From the NCBI GenBank assembly GCA_965178125.1, contig OZ237738.1, positions 868,001-932,000 of the forward strand: a stretch of DNA of 64,000 bases, in the 5' to 3' direction. The number at the start of each line of letters is the position of its first letter. The stretch's first letter is position 1. The DNA is from Bilabrum cf. latius. Lineage: Eukaryota; Bigyra: Bicosoecida; Bigyra; Bicosoecida. Under the pieces are notes generated by a model. It had not been told where the DNA came from. It ran no database searches and saw only the letters and a program-made list of their open reading frames with translations. A program made the translations under genes and the position numbers. Shown in pieces: positions 23,005 through 34,875 of this stretch.

Positions 23005-24339
23005 ATGGCGCTACATAGAACTTGGATAGCCTGCGTGCTAGAGGGCCTTCAACTGCTCTTGTCCGTGCTGCTTTTTGGCACTCTCCGCAGGTTGCAAGGG
23101 TTCATGTCTCGCACCCCGCTTGTGATGCGGTCTGTTCTGGTCGTGTACGGCGTTCTGACGATTATTGGATGGGTGACCTAGATTGGATCACTCTTTGCCA
23201 GCATTCCCTACTACAATGTCTTCTACTTCTAGGTTTACCGAATGATCCTGTCGCCATTCTTCGAGGGGCAGCTTCTATCGTTTGCTTTTGGGATAATGGC
23301 TATGATAACTCAAGGCCCGCAGCTGGAGGGCAAGCACGGAAGCATCGGCGTCAGCATCCTTTTCTTGAGCTTTGCTGCCAGCATCAACGTTGCACTGACT
23401 GTGTTTGCTCTGGTTGGCTCCACGATCTTCGGAAGCTCCATCCTGATGATTTCGTCCCAAGGAGTCTGGCCAATAATGCTTGCGTTCCTGTCGATAGACT
23501 GCGCAACGAACCCGGATGCTCCGAGGCCAATCCTTTGCTTGCCGGTCCGAGTGCCTTCCAAGTTTATTCCTTTCATTCTGGTTGGATTGATGGCCCTGCT
23601 GAGTGGAGGACTGCCATTTGATCTCATATTTGGCGTCCTGCTCGGTTTTGCGTACCAGTTCGGGTATTTGGACCGAATCAAGCCGGGTTTCGAGCAGCTC
23701 AGGCAGCTCGAGGAGGGAAGGCTGGCACCCATCGTGCAGCACCAGGGCTACGTCAGCGTCGATGCCGCAGAAAGCGGGCAAGGGTTCACTGCACAGGCAG
23801 GAGAGTGGTCCAACGAGCAGGCAGACTCCCAGGATCAGGCCGGGCGAGCACAGGGACGGGGCGCCGCGGGTGCAGCCACGCTCGGTTCGCTCGGCGGAGC
23901 AAGTGCTCCTCCAGCCGGCGGAGCCCAGGCCGGCAGAGACCCTGAGGCCAACAACCCGTTCAAGGGCAAGGCACACACCGCTGGAAGCGCCGGGTCATCG
24001 TCGTCCTCTTCAGCGGGTGGTGCGAAGTCCAAGGCCTCTAGGGCAGAGCAGGCCGCCAAGCGGGCCGCCGCAGTGGAGGCCAGGCTCGCTCAGCAAGGCA
24101 ACGCAGGGGCATCAGCGGACGGACGGGTGCCGCTCGGGAGCAGCGCAGATCACGATGCTGACACGACTCGGAACGGAGAATCGGCATCCGCACTGGATTC
24201 CACCGTGGACGGCGAGAGCCTCAGCACCCTCATCAGCATGGGCTACGACGAGGCCAAGGCGAGGACGGCGCTCGCGAATTCAAACGGTGACATCGGCATG
24301 GCTGCGGCCATCCTGACTGAGGCAGAGGACGAGGCATGA
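23005..24339 (+). CDS. Rhomboid-like UBA-domain membrane protein (UBAC2-like)
   Basis: 444-residue polytopic protein with the layout of UBAC2-type rhomboid pseudoproteases: about six hydrophobic segments (residues ~8–220), a low-complexity Ala/Gly/Ser linker (~250–390) and a C-terminal UBA domain (LISMGYDEAKARTALANSNGD, ~405–440) that should bind ubiquitin. YNVFYFQVYRMILSPFFEG matches the rhomboid/derlin segment in which Gln precedes [WY]-R; that Gln is encoded by TAG (23230–23232), and another TAG lies at 23179–23181. I see neither the GxSG serine nor the TM6 His motif, so it is probably proteolytically inactive. UBAC2 and derlins work in ER-associated degradation; a similar role is inferred. 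The start is ATG 23005, giving a hydrophobic N-terminus. The stop is TGA. Confidence 0.75.
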
Positions 24340-24483
24340 TCCCTCTGGGGTTGGGTAGCGTACTGCTTTCTGCATGGTGCTTGGGTTTGCAGTACAACAA
24401 CAGTCTGTTGCAATCAATACAAAGTTGATAGTCAATGCAAGTCTCGCGTCTGAGTCCGCCTATTCTACTACTGTACCCCCGGA

Positions 24484-27400
24484 TCACCCCTTCACTCCGT
24501 CTTTCTTCGCGCCGCGTTTTGGCAAGCCAGGCACGGCATTTGCAGGCAAGATATAGCTGTACCCACCGGGCATCTCCACGATGCGGCGCTGATCCACCGC
24601 CCACCTCTTCTTGCGGATTCCAGCCCTCACCTTGGCCTTGAAGCCTTTCCACTTGGCCGAAGCAGCCGCCTGCAGCCTGACTGCCTCGTCGGTTGGGTAC
24701 GTCGGCGCCCGCCGCGCGAGGGCATCCACGCGCTCCTTGAGCACGAATAGTCCCGCGTCTGATATCTTGCTCCTAGGAAGCTCCAACAGCTCGCAGAAAG
24801 ACGTGGCGCGAATGGTGGCCGGCGCGAACCCCTTCCAAGGGTCTAGGACGGCCTGCTCGCCGAATATAGAAGGCGGATGCAGCGTGGACACCTCAATCTG
24901 CGGGGCCTGCGTGAGGTCATCGGTAGCGTACAGATCCTACGCATCAAGTTCGGTCTTTGTGGGCGACTCTTGGCCTATGAATCCGCCGCTGCCGAGCGCT
25001 GCGGAGAACTTGCCGGAGGATGCAGGGGGCTGCGTGTCGGCACCATCTTCGCTGTTTCCATCCGTCTTGCCCCTGCCTCGCCTCGTACGCATTGGACTGC
25101 TGGCTATTCCTGACGCCCTTGTTGCATTGCGAACCTCAGCTGCCTGCTATCGAGCCTTCATGCGGTGCCTCTTCGCCTCTGCAGCGAGTGTCTTGGCGTG
25201 CGCCTGCCTCTTGCTGGACGCCCTCTCCTTGAGCAGACGGGCCTTCGACTCAAACAGAGACTGCAACCTGTCCTGGAGCTCTTTTCTGTACCGTTGCACG
25301 CTGGACGGGATGACGTTGTGCGGGCGACGGAGGCGTTCATCCCTAACTTCCGTGCTGTTTGGCTTGCCTTCCTCCTCACCAGCCTTCTCTTCGATCGATC
25401 CTGGTCGCTGCGTTAAGCTATCTTTCTACCCTGCTCTTAGACCAAGGGCTGTCGTGTACCCGAGACCTTCCGGAGGGACATCCACACCGGTTTCTTGTCG
25501 CAGCATGGCGCGCACACCAGGGGGAAGCGGCAGCTTGGAGCCGCCCCGCATAGAGTGGTGGTAGGAGTACACGTACGATAGCGAGTCGAGCTGCTCCCTG
25601 GCCTCTCGCAGCGCGTGGTTCAGCGATGAAAGCTCGTCACTGGCCTTGTACACGGTGCAAAGGCCTCGAAGAAGCACAAACAGGGCCGTGGGGAGCCCTC
25701 GCTGCCGCACCAGCTCTTCACCTGCACGAACGGTCTTCACCTTGGCTGCAGCCGCCAGTCGCAGGAGGTCGGGCTCCGGCCACAAATCCTCTGGAAACGC
25801 GCCGGTGCGACGAAGGGCTTCCGCCTTTGCCTCTAGGAGCGCGATAAATGCCCTGTCCATGCGAAGAGCAAAGAAGTCCTGTGCCTCGACGAACAGGATC
25901 TCGGCACCACCGCGCGCGCGTTGTAGCCCAGGCTCGCCCCCACCCCCTCGACCAGTCTGCATCCCGCCGCTTTGATCATGCACCGCTCCGCCCGCTCCTC
26001 CCACCACGCCAAGGCATCTACCCGCTTCGCCTTGCAGGAGCGGCAGTTCCCCGTACGTATCGCCTGGATCCAGCGTGTCTACCGTGACAGGGACGGCCAT
26101 TTGGGGGACTCGGATGGTGACTCGCAACGCACCGCTCATCACAATTAGCAGACCTCGCGGCCGCTGCCCCTCCCGACACGCTAGCTCACCGTCAGCCACT
26201 CGCCTGTATCTGACACATCTCGCTAGCGCCGTTCTCGCCTCCATAGATAGCCGGCGAACCACCGGCATGGGATCCAGCAGGCTCAAGATCGCAGACACCG
26301 CGGCCGGTCCACGGCGAGTTGGTTTCGTCGCGAGAGCCTCCTGAGCACCCGTTGGAGCTCCTAGGATTGCGCTGAACGCATCTAAAGTACCACTGATGAC
26401 CTGATCATACGGCGCGGCAGGCGGCGGCAGCAGCTCCACAACGCTGCCCGTCCCAGAGACATTGTCCATTGTAGCCAAAGAACCGCGGCGGCGGCGATGC
26501 CTGCGACGGCGAGATGTTGTGCTAGCCACTGAACCTCCAGCCAGCTTAAGTGAGCGCGAGGCCGCTTGTCTTAGCGCCTCACCACGCGCTACACCTTCCG
26601 CGCTGGAATCCTGCGTGAGCTTGATGCCCATTTTTGCCTGCAGGTCCAAGTCTTCGAGGACGCGGCTTTCTTGCGCTCGTACCGAGGTGGGAGCCACGGT
26701 GAGCCTCCATGGATTCAATAGGGTGTCCTGGGCTAGCATGCCCCGAGACGCGACGTGGGACGACACCTCTGGCAGAGCAGCTGCATGGGCTGCCAGCAAA
26801 GCCACAGTCCCGTCGTGGCCAAATCGAAGGGCATCCATCACAGCCGCGGATGCCGGCTCCATTTCAGCAGACTTGGGCAACTCTGGGCCTTCATCCAGCA
26901 GCTGAGCAACGGATGCAGCCGCTTGTACGCCGGTGAGGCCGCCGGGTGTGCCGCCACGAAGCGACGGCACATCGACGATCATCTTCTGGGTACCAGGACC
27001 GGAGGTGTCCTTTGCCGCATCGTATGCCAGGATGGACATGCTGCCGGTGGTTGCAAACTCAGATTGCGCCAAAGCAACCCCGCTCATGCCCGAGGCAGCG
27101 CTGTCCGTACGAAGAGACGCGCGGCTGCTTCTCTCCAGACCGCCCGCGGCAGAGCTCCTCCCAACCCCGGGAAGCGAGGACATTGAGCTTGTGTGACCTC
27201 CGTTCTGCCAGGTCGTCCTTCTCCTTGCCGCGCGGGCTGCGATGACTGAGCTGACGGAACGAGATGCGCGCAAGCCGCCGTGTGGTGCGACTAGGAGTGA
27301 GCCCAGCTCTTCTTCTTCAGCAAAGGCAGATGTTGTGCTGCTGACAGACATTCCAGACAGCCTACCAAGCCCATTTGCTGATCCCCCGACGTTTGACGAA

Positions 27401-30400
27401 GCTGTAGCTCCAGATGCTTCGATCGCACTCGTTCCAATCTCACCTGCCAGCTTCGCGCCCGCATCTAGAAGAGACACCGATCGCAACGATTCCATGCTCT
27501 CCTAAAACAAGGAATCCGCAATGAGCTGCTTCTCTTGCTTAACGGCCTGCTTGGCTGACTTCAACTCTGCAGATGCGCGCGCAATGGCGCGTTCGTAGTG
27601 TATAGCTGCCGCTGCGTCCTCCTGTGCCTTCATAAAGTCGCCGTTCCGACGCAGCAGCAGGCTTCGCAACCGAAGGACGTCAGGGTCGTGGTGCTTCTGC
27701 AAATTTCGCAATCTTGTTGCAATGCTGACCGGGCCTACCATCTTGGCATGCTCCAGTGCCTGCTCCTCGGCGGCGTGGTCAGCTTGCTTGAGCTTCTCTG
27801 CATCTGCAGCCGCTCGCACCGCTGCCAATGCCGCCTGGCTTCTTCCAGACCGAGCGGTGCTCTGGATGCTCCTACCACTTTTGATTGGACTACGATCCGA
27901 ACTGATACCGCCAGCCGCGCTAGTTCGCCGGGAGGAAGTAGGGGTGCGGGACCGTGAGGAGCGCCTGATTCCGTCTGGTTCGGTAGGTCCCAAGCCAGTT
28001 GTTGCCCTGTCGTTCGCTGAGGCACCGGGTGTACCAGTCTCTCGTGCCGTGGATCCCTTCCCACCGCGGGAGCCACCTCGTGTTGAACCATCCCGAGTAA
28101 GCATGGCTCGCTGCGTTGCCATGGTAGATCCGCTGGGCCGTCCGCCTGCTGTAAGCAACGAGGGGTCGGACAGGAACTCGATCCGGCCCTTGAGCTCTGC
28201 CCACCTCTGGTCGTGCGTTTTGAGAGCCTCGTTGAGTTTCTTCATGGCTTCAACGTGCTTCCCCGTAGATACAAACACCAGTGCCATGTTATACAGCAGT
28301 GGCATCATGTGCAGACCGGAGAGCCCTGCAGCCGCGTCCTTTGCAGATTCGTCTCCCGTCGAGCCGCGGTGCACGTTTCGATCCCCTCGTGCAAGCCTGC
28401 GAGCGACGCGACGCTGCTGGGCCAGATTGTAATCTCGTCGGCGCTTTAAGCACCACTCGAGATCCTTCCTCGCCCCTTCAAATTTCTTGGCGCGCAGCAG
28501 TATGGCAGCTCGAAATGCCCGCGCGATGGCAGAGCGTGGCTCCTGCTGGACGGCCTGGTTGGCTGCAAATATAGCTTCCTTCCAGCCGTTTGCCTCAGCT
28601 TCACGAGCAAGGGCCCGCAGAATCCATGTTCGTGCCCTCGAGTGCCGAGGCATGACCGTGACTGGCGGTTGCTTGGCAGTGCCATGTGCCAGCACGTCAT
28701 CCTTCATCCATCGCCGCCACAAGTGGTCCATGCGGGCAGAGATCTGGTCCAGTGCGGCGTTGCCTTCCCCTTCTCCAAGCAGGTTGGCGTCCAGTTCCTC
28801 CTTGTCAGAGTCAGACGAAGCCACCGTTGAGCTGGTCAGATCTGACTCGTCAGACTCAGAATCACCTGCTAGAGCGTGCTACAACTCTTTTCGCGCCGCC
28901 CTCTTGCTCCTACGGGCGGCAAGCTCGAGTTTGCTTTCATTCTGAGCGATGCTGCGTGCATGTCTCAGGATGGTGGCCTCCTCCTGCGCCGCCTCGCGCA
29001 CTCGCTAGCGCACCAGTGGGTCTTTGATCCTGCGAACCACCGACGGTTCGTCTCTTCGCTTGAATGAGCTTGACTCGCGTAATGAGCCTCGAGCTGCGGA
29101 CGACTCAGACCCGTTCTGACTACTGTGCCCGTCTTTGGACTAGAACGGCAGGCGGGCGCGAATGTGACCTTCGTCTGGGTCGCTTTCGCTACGGTCACGA
29201 GCGCCACCAGCACGGTGTCCTGCTGATGTCAGCCCGCTCGTCAGCTTCATGGACATGTCGAGCTGTTTCTAGGCTCCAGATGCCAGTTTCTCTGTCTGTA
29301 CTTGCACACGGGGAGTGTCCGTCTCTGAGAGGGCCACAGATGCCAACGACGCTCGGCGCCCGACGTGCCTCCCGCCCACCTGCAGCTGAGCGACTGCCTT
29401 GCCTGACTTGGAGGGCGCATCATGCAGATTGTGCTGCTCGTCCAGTGCCCTGGCCAGGATCGATAGTTTGGCGGCCTGATCAGAAGCAGCTTTTGCGGCA
29501 CTGGCGTTCTAGTCAGCTTCTTCGGCGGGGGCACCTGTGATGCTGGACCGGCGGAAGACGAGTCGCGAGCCGGTCAGCTTGGCGCCCCGCTTCTTCGATT
29601 TCGACTTTGACTTACTCGCGTTCAGCACAGCCAGTTTGTCAGGCGGGATGAACTCTTCCGTTTGCGTCTCTTCAAACACCTGCCCATCCGTCACCTCGCG
29701 GCGAAAAGACTCACCGGTTCCGTCTCCTTCACGGGCAGCATCGCCGTGAGGGATGTCATCGCCTGCACCAGAAGCTCTCGAACTTTGCCCATACTGAGAT
29801 GCTTCATAGTCGAGCAAGTCACGTGCCTAGTGTCGGATATTCAGCTTCACTTCACCCGCTGCAATTGCTCGGAGCAGGTGCAGCGGTGCCGTCTTTTTGT
29901 TGATGCCGGACGACACTTCTTCTTCGCCAACCTCGGCCACTTGTTTGGCAGCTCGCTACCGAGTTGGACCTTCGACACCGTCTCCGGGCGCCTGTCGCCT
30001 CAGCTATACATCCAGCTGGTGCCGATTTGCGAGGCGAAGCACCTCTTGGCTTGCAGGACCTAGCTACTTTCCTGCCTCCCCGTACTGGCTCGCTTCAGCG
30101 CCGTACGTACCGTCTTCGCCAGATCCTGCCAATCGGTACAGGTCTTCAAGGTCGCTTGCAGACACTGATCCTTTGCGGAGTTTCGCGGCCACGCCATCCT
30201 CGCCAAGAAGCCAGCCGAGGGCCTCAACAGGTTCCACACCGCGCTCCTCTGCGGCGTGCAGGGCGCGAAGCTTCGTTTCAACGCGCTTCACGAGCAGATC
30301 AACGTCCTCCGCCAGTGAGCGCTGCAGCCTCGACCGGGCCCTATCAAGCGCAAGCTTGGCCGCACCCAGCTGCTGCTCGGACAAGGCCACTGCTTTGCGC

Positions 30401-33249
30401 GCTTGCTCTGATTCTTGCTCTGTGGAGCGGCGTTGCATGCTTAGCCTGCGCTCGTGGATCCGTCGCCTGTCCGGATTGTTTGATTGAGGTGGGCTTGATC
30501 CTTCTTCGACACTAGTGGGAACAGTGTCTCGGTCGGCTGACGGCTCAACTGCTGGAAGCTGCATCTTTCCTTCTCGAGCTGCTTCGCGGAGCAGCCGGGC
30601 AGCCTCTGCTTCTGCGTCCGCGCTTGCCTGCCTCTGCCGTGCGCGCTCCAGCTGCTCTTCACGCTGTGCTTGCTCTCGTTCAGCCTCCTGCAGCTCGGCC
30701 AGACCTTTCAAGATGACCACGCTCTGTCCAGAAACCGATACACGGCGCAATCCACGCCTCAAATCAGAGGGGTTCACCACTCTGTACCGCCGCAGCAGGT
30801 TCAAGCGGGAGGCTGGATAGTACAGCGAATCCAAAGAGTGCACCCGGTGCGGCTTAATGGGCGCCGAAGAAAATCTCTTGGATCCTTTGGAGCTCTTCGT
30901 GTTGGTGGACGACGCCTTGCTGCCCACACTCGTCTTGGAGCCTCGACGCTTCAGTGATTTCTGCTCAATGCTCTGCTTTCTCAGCTTCTTCACCGCGAGG
31001 GTGTGCTCTTCGGCTTCCCCGAGGTCCAGCATGGCGGCAAGCATTTGCTCAGGATCATCTTCGTCCACCCCGCTACCGATGCCTGCGGCAGGCACGCTGC
31101 CTAGGCCATCGAATGTGGCAGCGGTTGCGCCCCCACGGACGGCTGACTCCGCGCGCAGGTCGATACCCTTTCCAAATGAGGCTAGACGGGCGTCTGCAGC
31201 CTGCAAGTCCGCAGCATCAGACCAGTGCGCAGCCCTGCTGGCAGCTGCAGCCGCCATGGTGCGCGGTGTGGCCCTACCTTCGCCCACCTCTGCGTCCCTT
31301 CCAGCCGTGCTTGCCATTTGAAGCCGTGCGTTGTCAGTGATGGCGGCATCTTGCTGCTCTTTCTGCCAGACATCTGTGTGCTCTCGGCCGGCCCTGCGTC
31401 GGCGGGCGTTGGCATCCTCCACGAATCTACCGCTTGTGACGTAGGTTGCCTCCCTTCCTGCCTTGCGGTACCGCTTGATGAGGAGGAGCAGTCTTCGGGT
31501 CAGCAAATCGCGGTCCAGGGGACGCTCCACCACGCCATCGCAGCCAATCTCCTCCGCCTCGCGCAGAACACCAGCCACTCGCTTCGACCTGAGATCGCCG
31601 CTGCGCTCGCCTCTGGCCAGGCTTGCCACTGGGGGCGAGCACATGAGCATTGGCACGTGTCGCCCGTTCGACCGGAGGGACCGAAGCAGTGCCTCGGTGG
31701 GATCGCCGGCAGCAAGATCAATTATCAGCGCAGACACTCCAATGCGGGGATCTCTGACTGCCGTGCTAACTGCCCTGGCGTCATCGGTGACGGTCACCTT
31801 GAGATTCAGCTGGGCCGCTTTTGCAAATCTGTTGTACTCCTCTTCCGTGCTGCCAGCCTTCCCTGCGAACACCGCGATCACGTGAGGTCTCGCGTCATCC
31901 AGGGCAGGTGGAGCTATTCTGCTTGCCGCCGTACCAGTGCGCGCGCTGCTCCCACCGCCCTGCTGTCTGTGCTGCCGCTGCTGCTGCTCTTTTTGCGTGC
32001 TATCAAGCCTTGCTTCAGGAGCGTTGACATCACTAGAAGATGCACTGTTGTTACCGGATAGACCCTTCTGATTCTGAATGCTGGCTATGGCAGCTGCCGC
32101 CGTGCGACTCTGCGCGGCACCCCCGAACGTCACCGCCCCCCCACCAGTACCGTGCCCACCCGCAGCAACAGAATCGCCCAGGCCAGTAGCGGCACGTCCA
32201 GGACTACCTCTGGCTGTTCCATCTGGTGTAGATGCGCCCGTGTTCGGTCTTGCTCGTGAAATAGGCACTCTGGGAAAGCGCTTGGCTGCCTTTCCACCGA
32301 GCCTGACAGGGGGTACGGGGTGCTTTCCGCCTGGGCTTTCAGTTCTGGAGGACGCGGCGTGAAGTGGACTGCCGCTCCCACCATGCTCTGCCTATTTCTT
32401 AACCATTTTTATCCTTAACAGTTCCAGCTTGTCGTGCTCCGATTGGGCTAGCGCTTCCTCTTCCTCTGCATCTGCAACGGTGTTTGAGCTCTGCAGCCGT
32501 TGGCGTCGAACGCTGCTATCCAGCAGATCTGCCAGTCCAGGAGGGCCTTGCAATCCAAGACCCTTCGACACCATGACGCGGCCATCCTGGTGAGACTGCT
32601 CTGGTGCTGCGGATGCGAGATTGGAGTACGACCCAGGAGTTGGCGACGCTCCTGCTGGGCGGGGACGAGGAGTAATAACGGCACCGTCACCCTGCAAGCC
32701 CGGCTCAATCATATTGCGATCTTCGGCTGAACCAGTCGCCTGCACTTGAGCGCTATCTTGCTGCTTGCTTAGCAGGTTTCTCCTTGACCTTGCCCCGACG
32801 AGCTTCATCTGGCCTATCGACACGATTGGAAGTGATCGCTCGCTCGCACTTCGCTTAATCTCTGCAGATGATGGCTTGCCAAGCAAAGGTCCAGATGCAC
32901 CCGCACCAGGGCCTGCTTTGGCAACAGTGGCTCGAGCTGGCCGTTCATCGTCTGCTTCGGAATCTGATGAGCTTGGTGCCTGATCTGGATCGCGTTCCCC
33001 TCGCTCCTCAGGACTAAGCAGTTTAAGCAAATGAGAAGGGGTAGTATCACGATGTGATGCCATCTAGAACGTATCCTTCGTATGTCGCACAGAATCCGAC
33101 TTGGTCGCACGAACAAACCCGGAGCCGCTGTTAACGGCTAGAATCCTCAAGGCTTCCAAACAGTGACTGTGTTGGGTGCGAGCCCAGCTACCATTGAGTG
33201 AAATGAAGTAACTGAAGCGAATATGGCGACCGTGTGGACACTTGGGCAT
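24484..33249 (-). CDS. Giant receiver-like / TPR / cyclic-nucleotide-binding protein
   Basis: One frame from ATG 33249 (alternative ATG 33063) to TGA 24484–24486: 2,921 residues, about 15 in-frame TAGs, no visible intron. Order: a disordered, charged N-terminus; a receiver-like domain (~455–600: HVIAVFAG, ALIIDLAAGD, VPMLMCS, VVERPLDRDLL) in which the usual Lys before Pro is Arg; long charged coiled-coil-like regions; TPR-like helices (~1540–1690 and ~1865); then two cNMP-binding domains. The first (~2320–2460) has LDPGDTYGELPLL and FFALR. The second (~2475–2845) is split by an insert and finishes with FGEQAVLD…ATIRATSFCELLEL. The phosphate-binding-cassette Arg is not clear in the first domain; the second has R in TIRATS. 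It probably acts as a cytosolic effector of cAMP/cGMP. The 5' end is uncertain because another frame overlaps it. Confidence 0.75.
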
Positions 33250-33608
33250 TCGATGCAACGAGGTGGATCACTGCCAAAATGGAATGATAATCCAACACTA
33301 GCCGTCTCGACTACGGCGAAGTTGAGCTCTAGTACCTCTGTAGCGATGCCCAAGATCGATTTGATGAAAGGTGCTGGTTTGAGCGCGTGCCATGACTAGG
33401 GAACGAGGATGCTAGTGTAGCGAAACAGCCTGGCTTGTTTGGGCCAGCAAGGCAAGGCAACTACTCGTGGTGAAGTAGCTGACGCGGTATCGAGCTCAAG
33501 CAAGTCAATACGACAAGATGACTCGATGTACAGTAACATCCACGAAGCATCTAAAAATCGGGGTGGTGTGAGCCATGGCAAGGCTTCTGCTGGGTAGCGC
33601 CAAGCACG
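33250..33608. other. Intergenic spacer with an uninterpreted open frame
   Basis: Lies between the stop of the GH43-like gene and the start of the giant cNMP-binding gene, both on the minus strand. A minus-strand frame from about 33581 to 33147 is open apart from one TAG (33396–33398), ends at TGA, and overlaps the first codons of the cNMP gene. It has no recognisable motif. It could be 5' leader, an alternative first exon or noise. Confidence 0.3.
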
Positions 33609-34658
33609 TCAACGACGGCCCAGGCAAGGGGTAACCCCGGGTATCAGGGATGGGATCGAGACAGACTCCGTTGAGGACTTGAGGAGCACAATCTCGTAGT
33701 AGTAGCCAGTTGTCTCATCCCTGGAGCAACTCAAGCGAACGGAGGTATTTGACGGCCGGGCACCAGCGCACCCAATGCCTTCGCGAGGCGATCGCGCCGC
33801 GGCCAGGACCCGGCCCCCAGCAAGGGACCCCCCGACATCTAGATCGAGAGAGCCCGGCCTGTGTCGTGACACCTCGGACCCGATGGGCCTCACAGCCACA
33901 TTCGTTACAGGGGCGGGCGCAGCCTTGGACACGCGGCGAGCCGTAGATGCAGCCACGGGACAGCACACAAACGCTGACAGGTTCTGGGCAGGGTCGCTTC
34001 GGGATGGCACACAGATTGCTACGCTGCGTGATCGGGGCACACGAGGTCGCCAGCGAGGAGGCTCAGGCTGGCGTGCAGCTGCCGGCCTAGAGGGACACCG
34101 GTCCGATAGATCCTAGATCAATTCAAAACCAGGGTTTGGGGGTCTGGCACGAAGCCACGTTCCCGAGGGCGGGCAGTGGCAGCGCGGCGATGGGCTGGGC
34201 GCAGAGAGGCCGGAGGCGTTGGGGGCTGGGCTCGGCGTGCCGAGCGCGATGGCAAGGACAGTGCAGCCACCGCACCGCATGATGACGTCGCGTGCAGGTC
34301 GGGTGGAACGTGCTGCTGGCCTCAGTGGCGCCCAGGTGCGCAGGCCGGGCGCGTGGTCAGTTCGCACGTCTGGAGGCACGTGGGACAGATCCCGCGGTCC
34401 TCCATTCCTTCTGCAGTCATCCGGCCGCTAGGCCCACAGCTTGCGTTGATTATCGTTGCAGTCCACATACTGCTTCAATGAGGCTGCATTGGTTTTTGTG
34501 GCTTCTGCATTGCAGTAGTTGCAGCCGCAGTGGAACACCGCGATGAACCGCCCCGTCACCGGGCCCAAGCCCGCGTCCTCGCACGAGGTTGGCACTCCCT
34601 CCATGGGCCCGGTCCCCACCCTCTCGTAGGGCCCTGCCCAGTGGTCTGCCCATGCCAT
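33609..34658 (-). CDS. GH43-like beta-propeller protein, 3' part
   Basis: At least 349 residues from ATG 34658 to TGA 33609–33611, open through TAGs at 34428–34430 and 34113–34115. The N-terminal part reads GPYERVGTGP… then CEDAGLGPVTGRFIAVFHCG. This resembles the uncharacterised GH43-like proteins of algae and oomycetes, where a GPYxRV phrase precedes ED.x.W..xxG.FH.l.H. The rest is Pro/Arg-rich and strand-rich without catalytic residues I can name. A TGA just upstream (34677–34679) means the protein either starts here, truncated, or has upstream exons within the ~215 bp before the divergent DMT gene. Glycosidase activity is unproven. Confidence 0.45.
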
Positions 34659-34875
34659 TATACCACCGGGCCAGCTTCACCTCGCGTCCACAGCAGTCCC
34701 AAGGCAGTACGGCTTGCACTTGAACTACAGTGCCGTGCCACCGCCCGTGCGCAGCAACAGGCTCGCAAATGCAGCACTCTACGATCTGAAAGCGAAGTTT
34801 GCGAACCTAGCGAAACTTGTCATTGCAATTATAGTAGGCTTTCTGAGCTGCTGACCCTGAGTGGTGCTCCGACCG

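Noticed and set aside
33147-33581. About 145-residue minus-strand frame overlapping the start of the giant cNMP-binding gene
   Set aside because: It has no motif, no clear start and overlaps a better frame; tested splice joins did not restore a shared frame.
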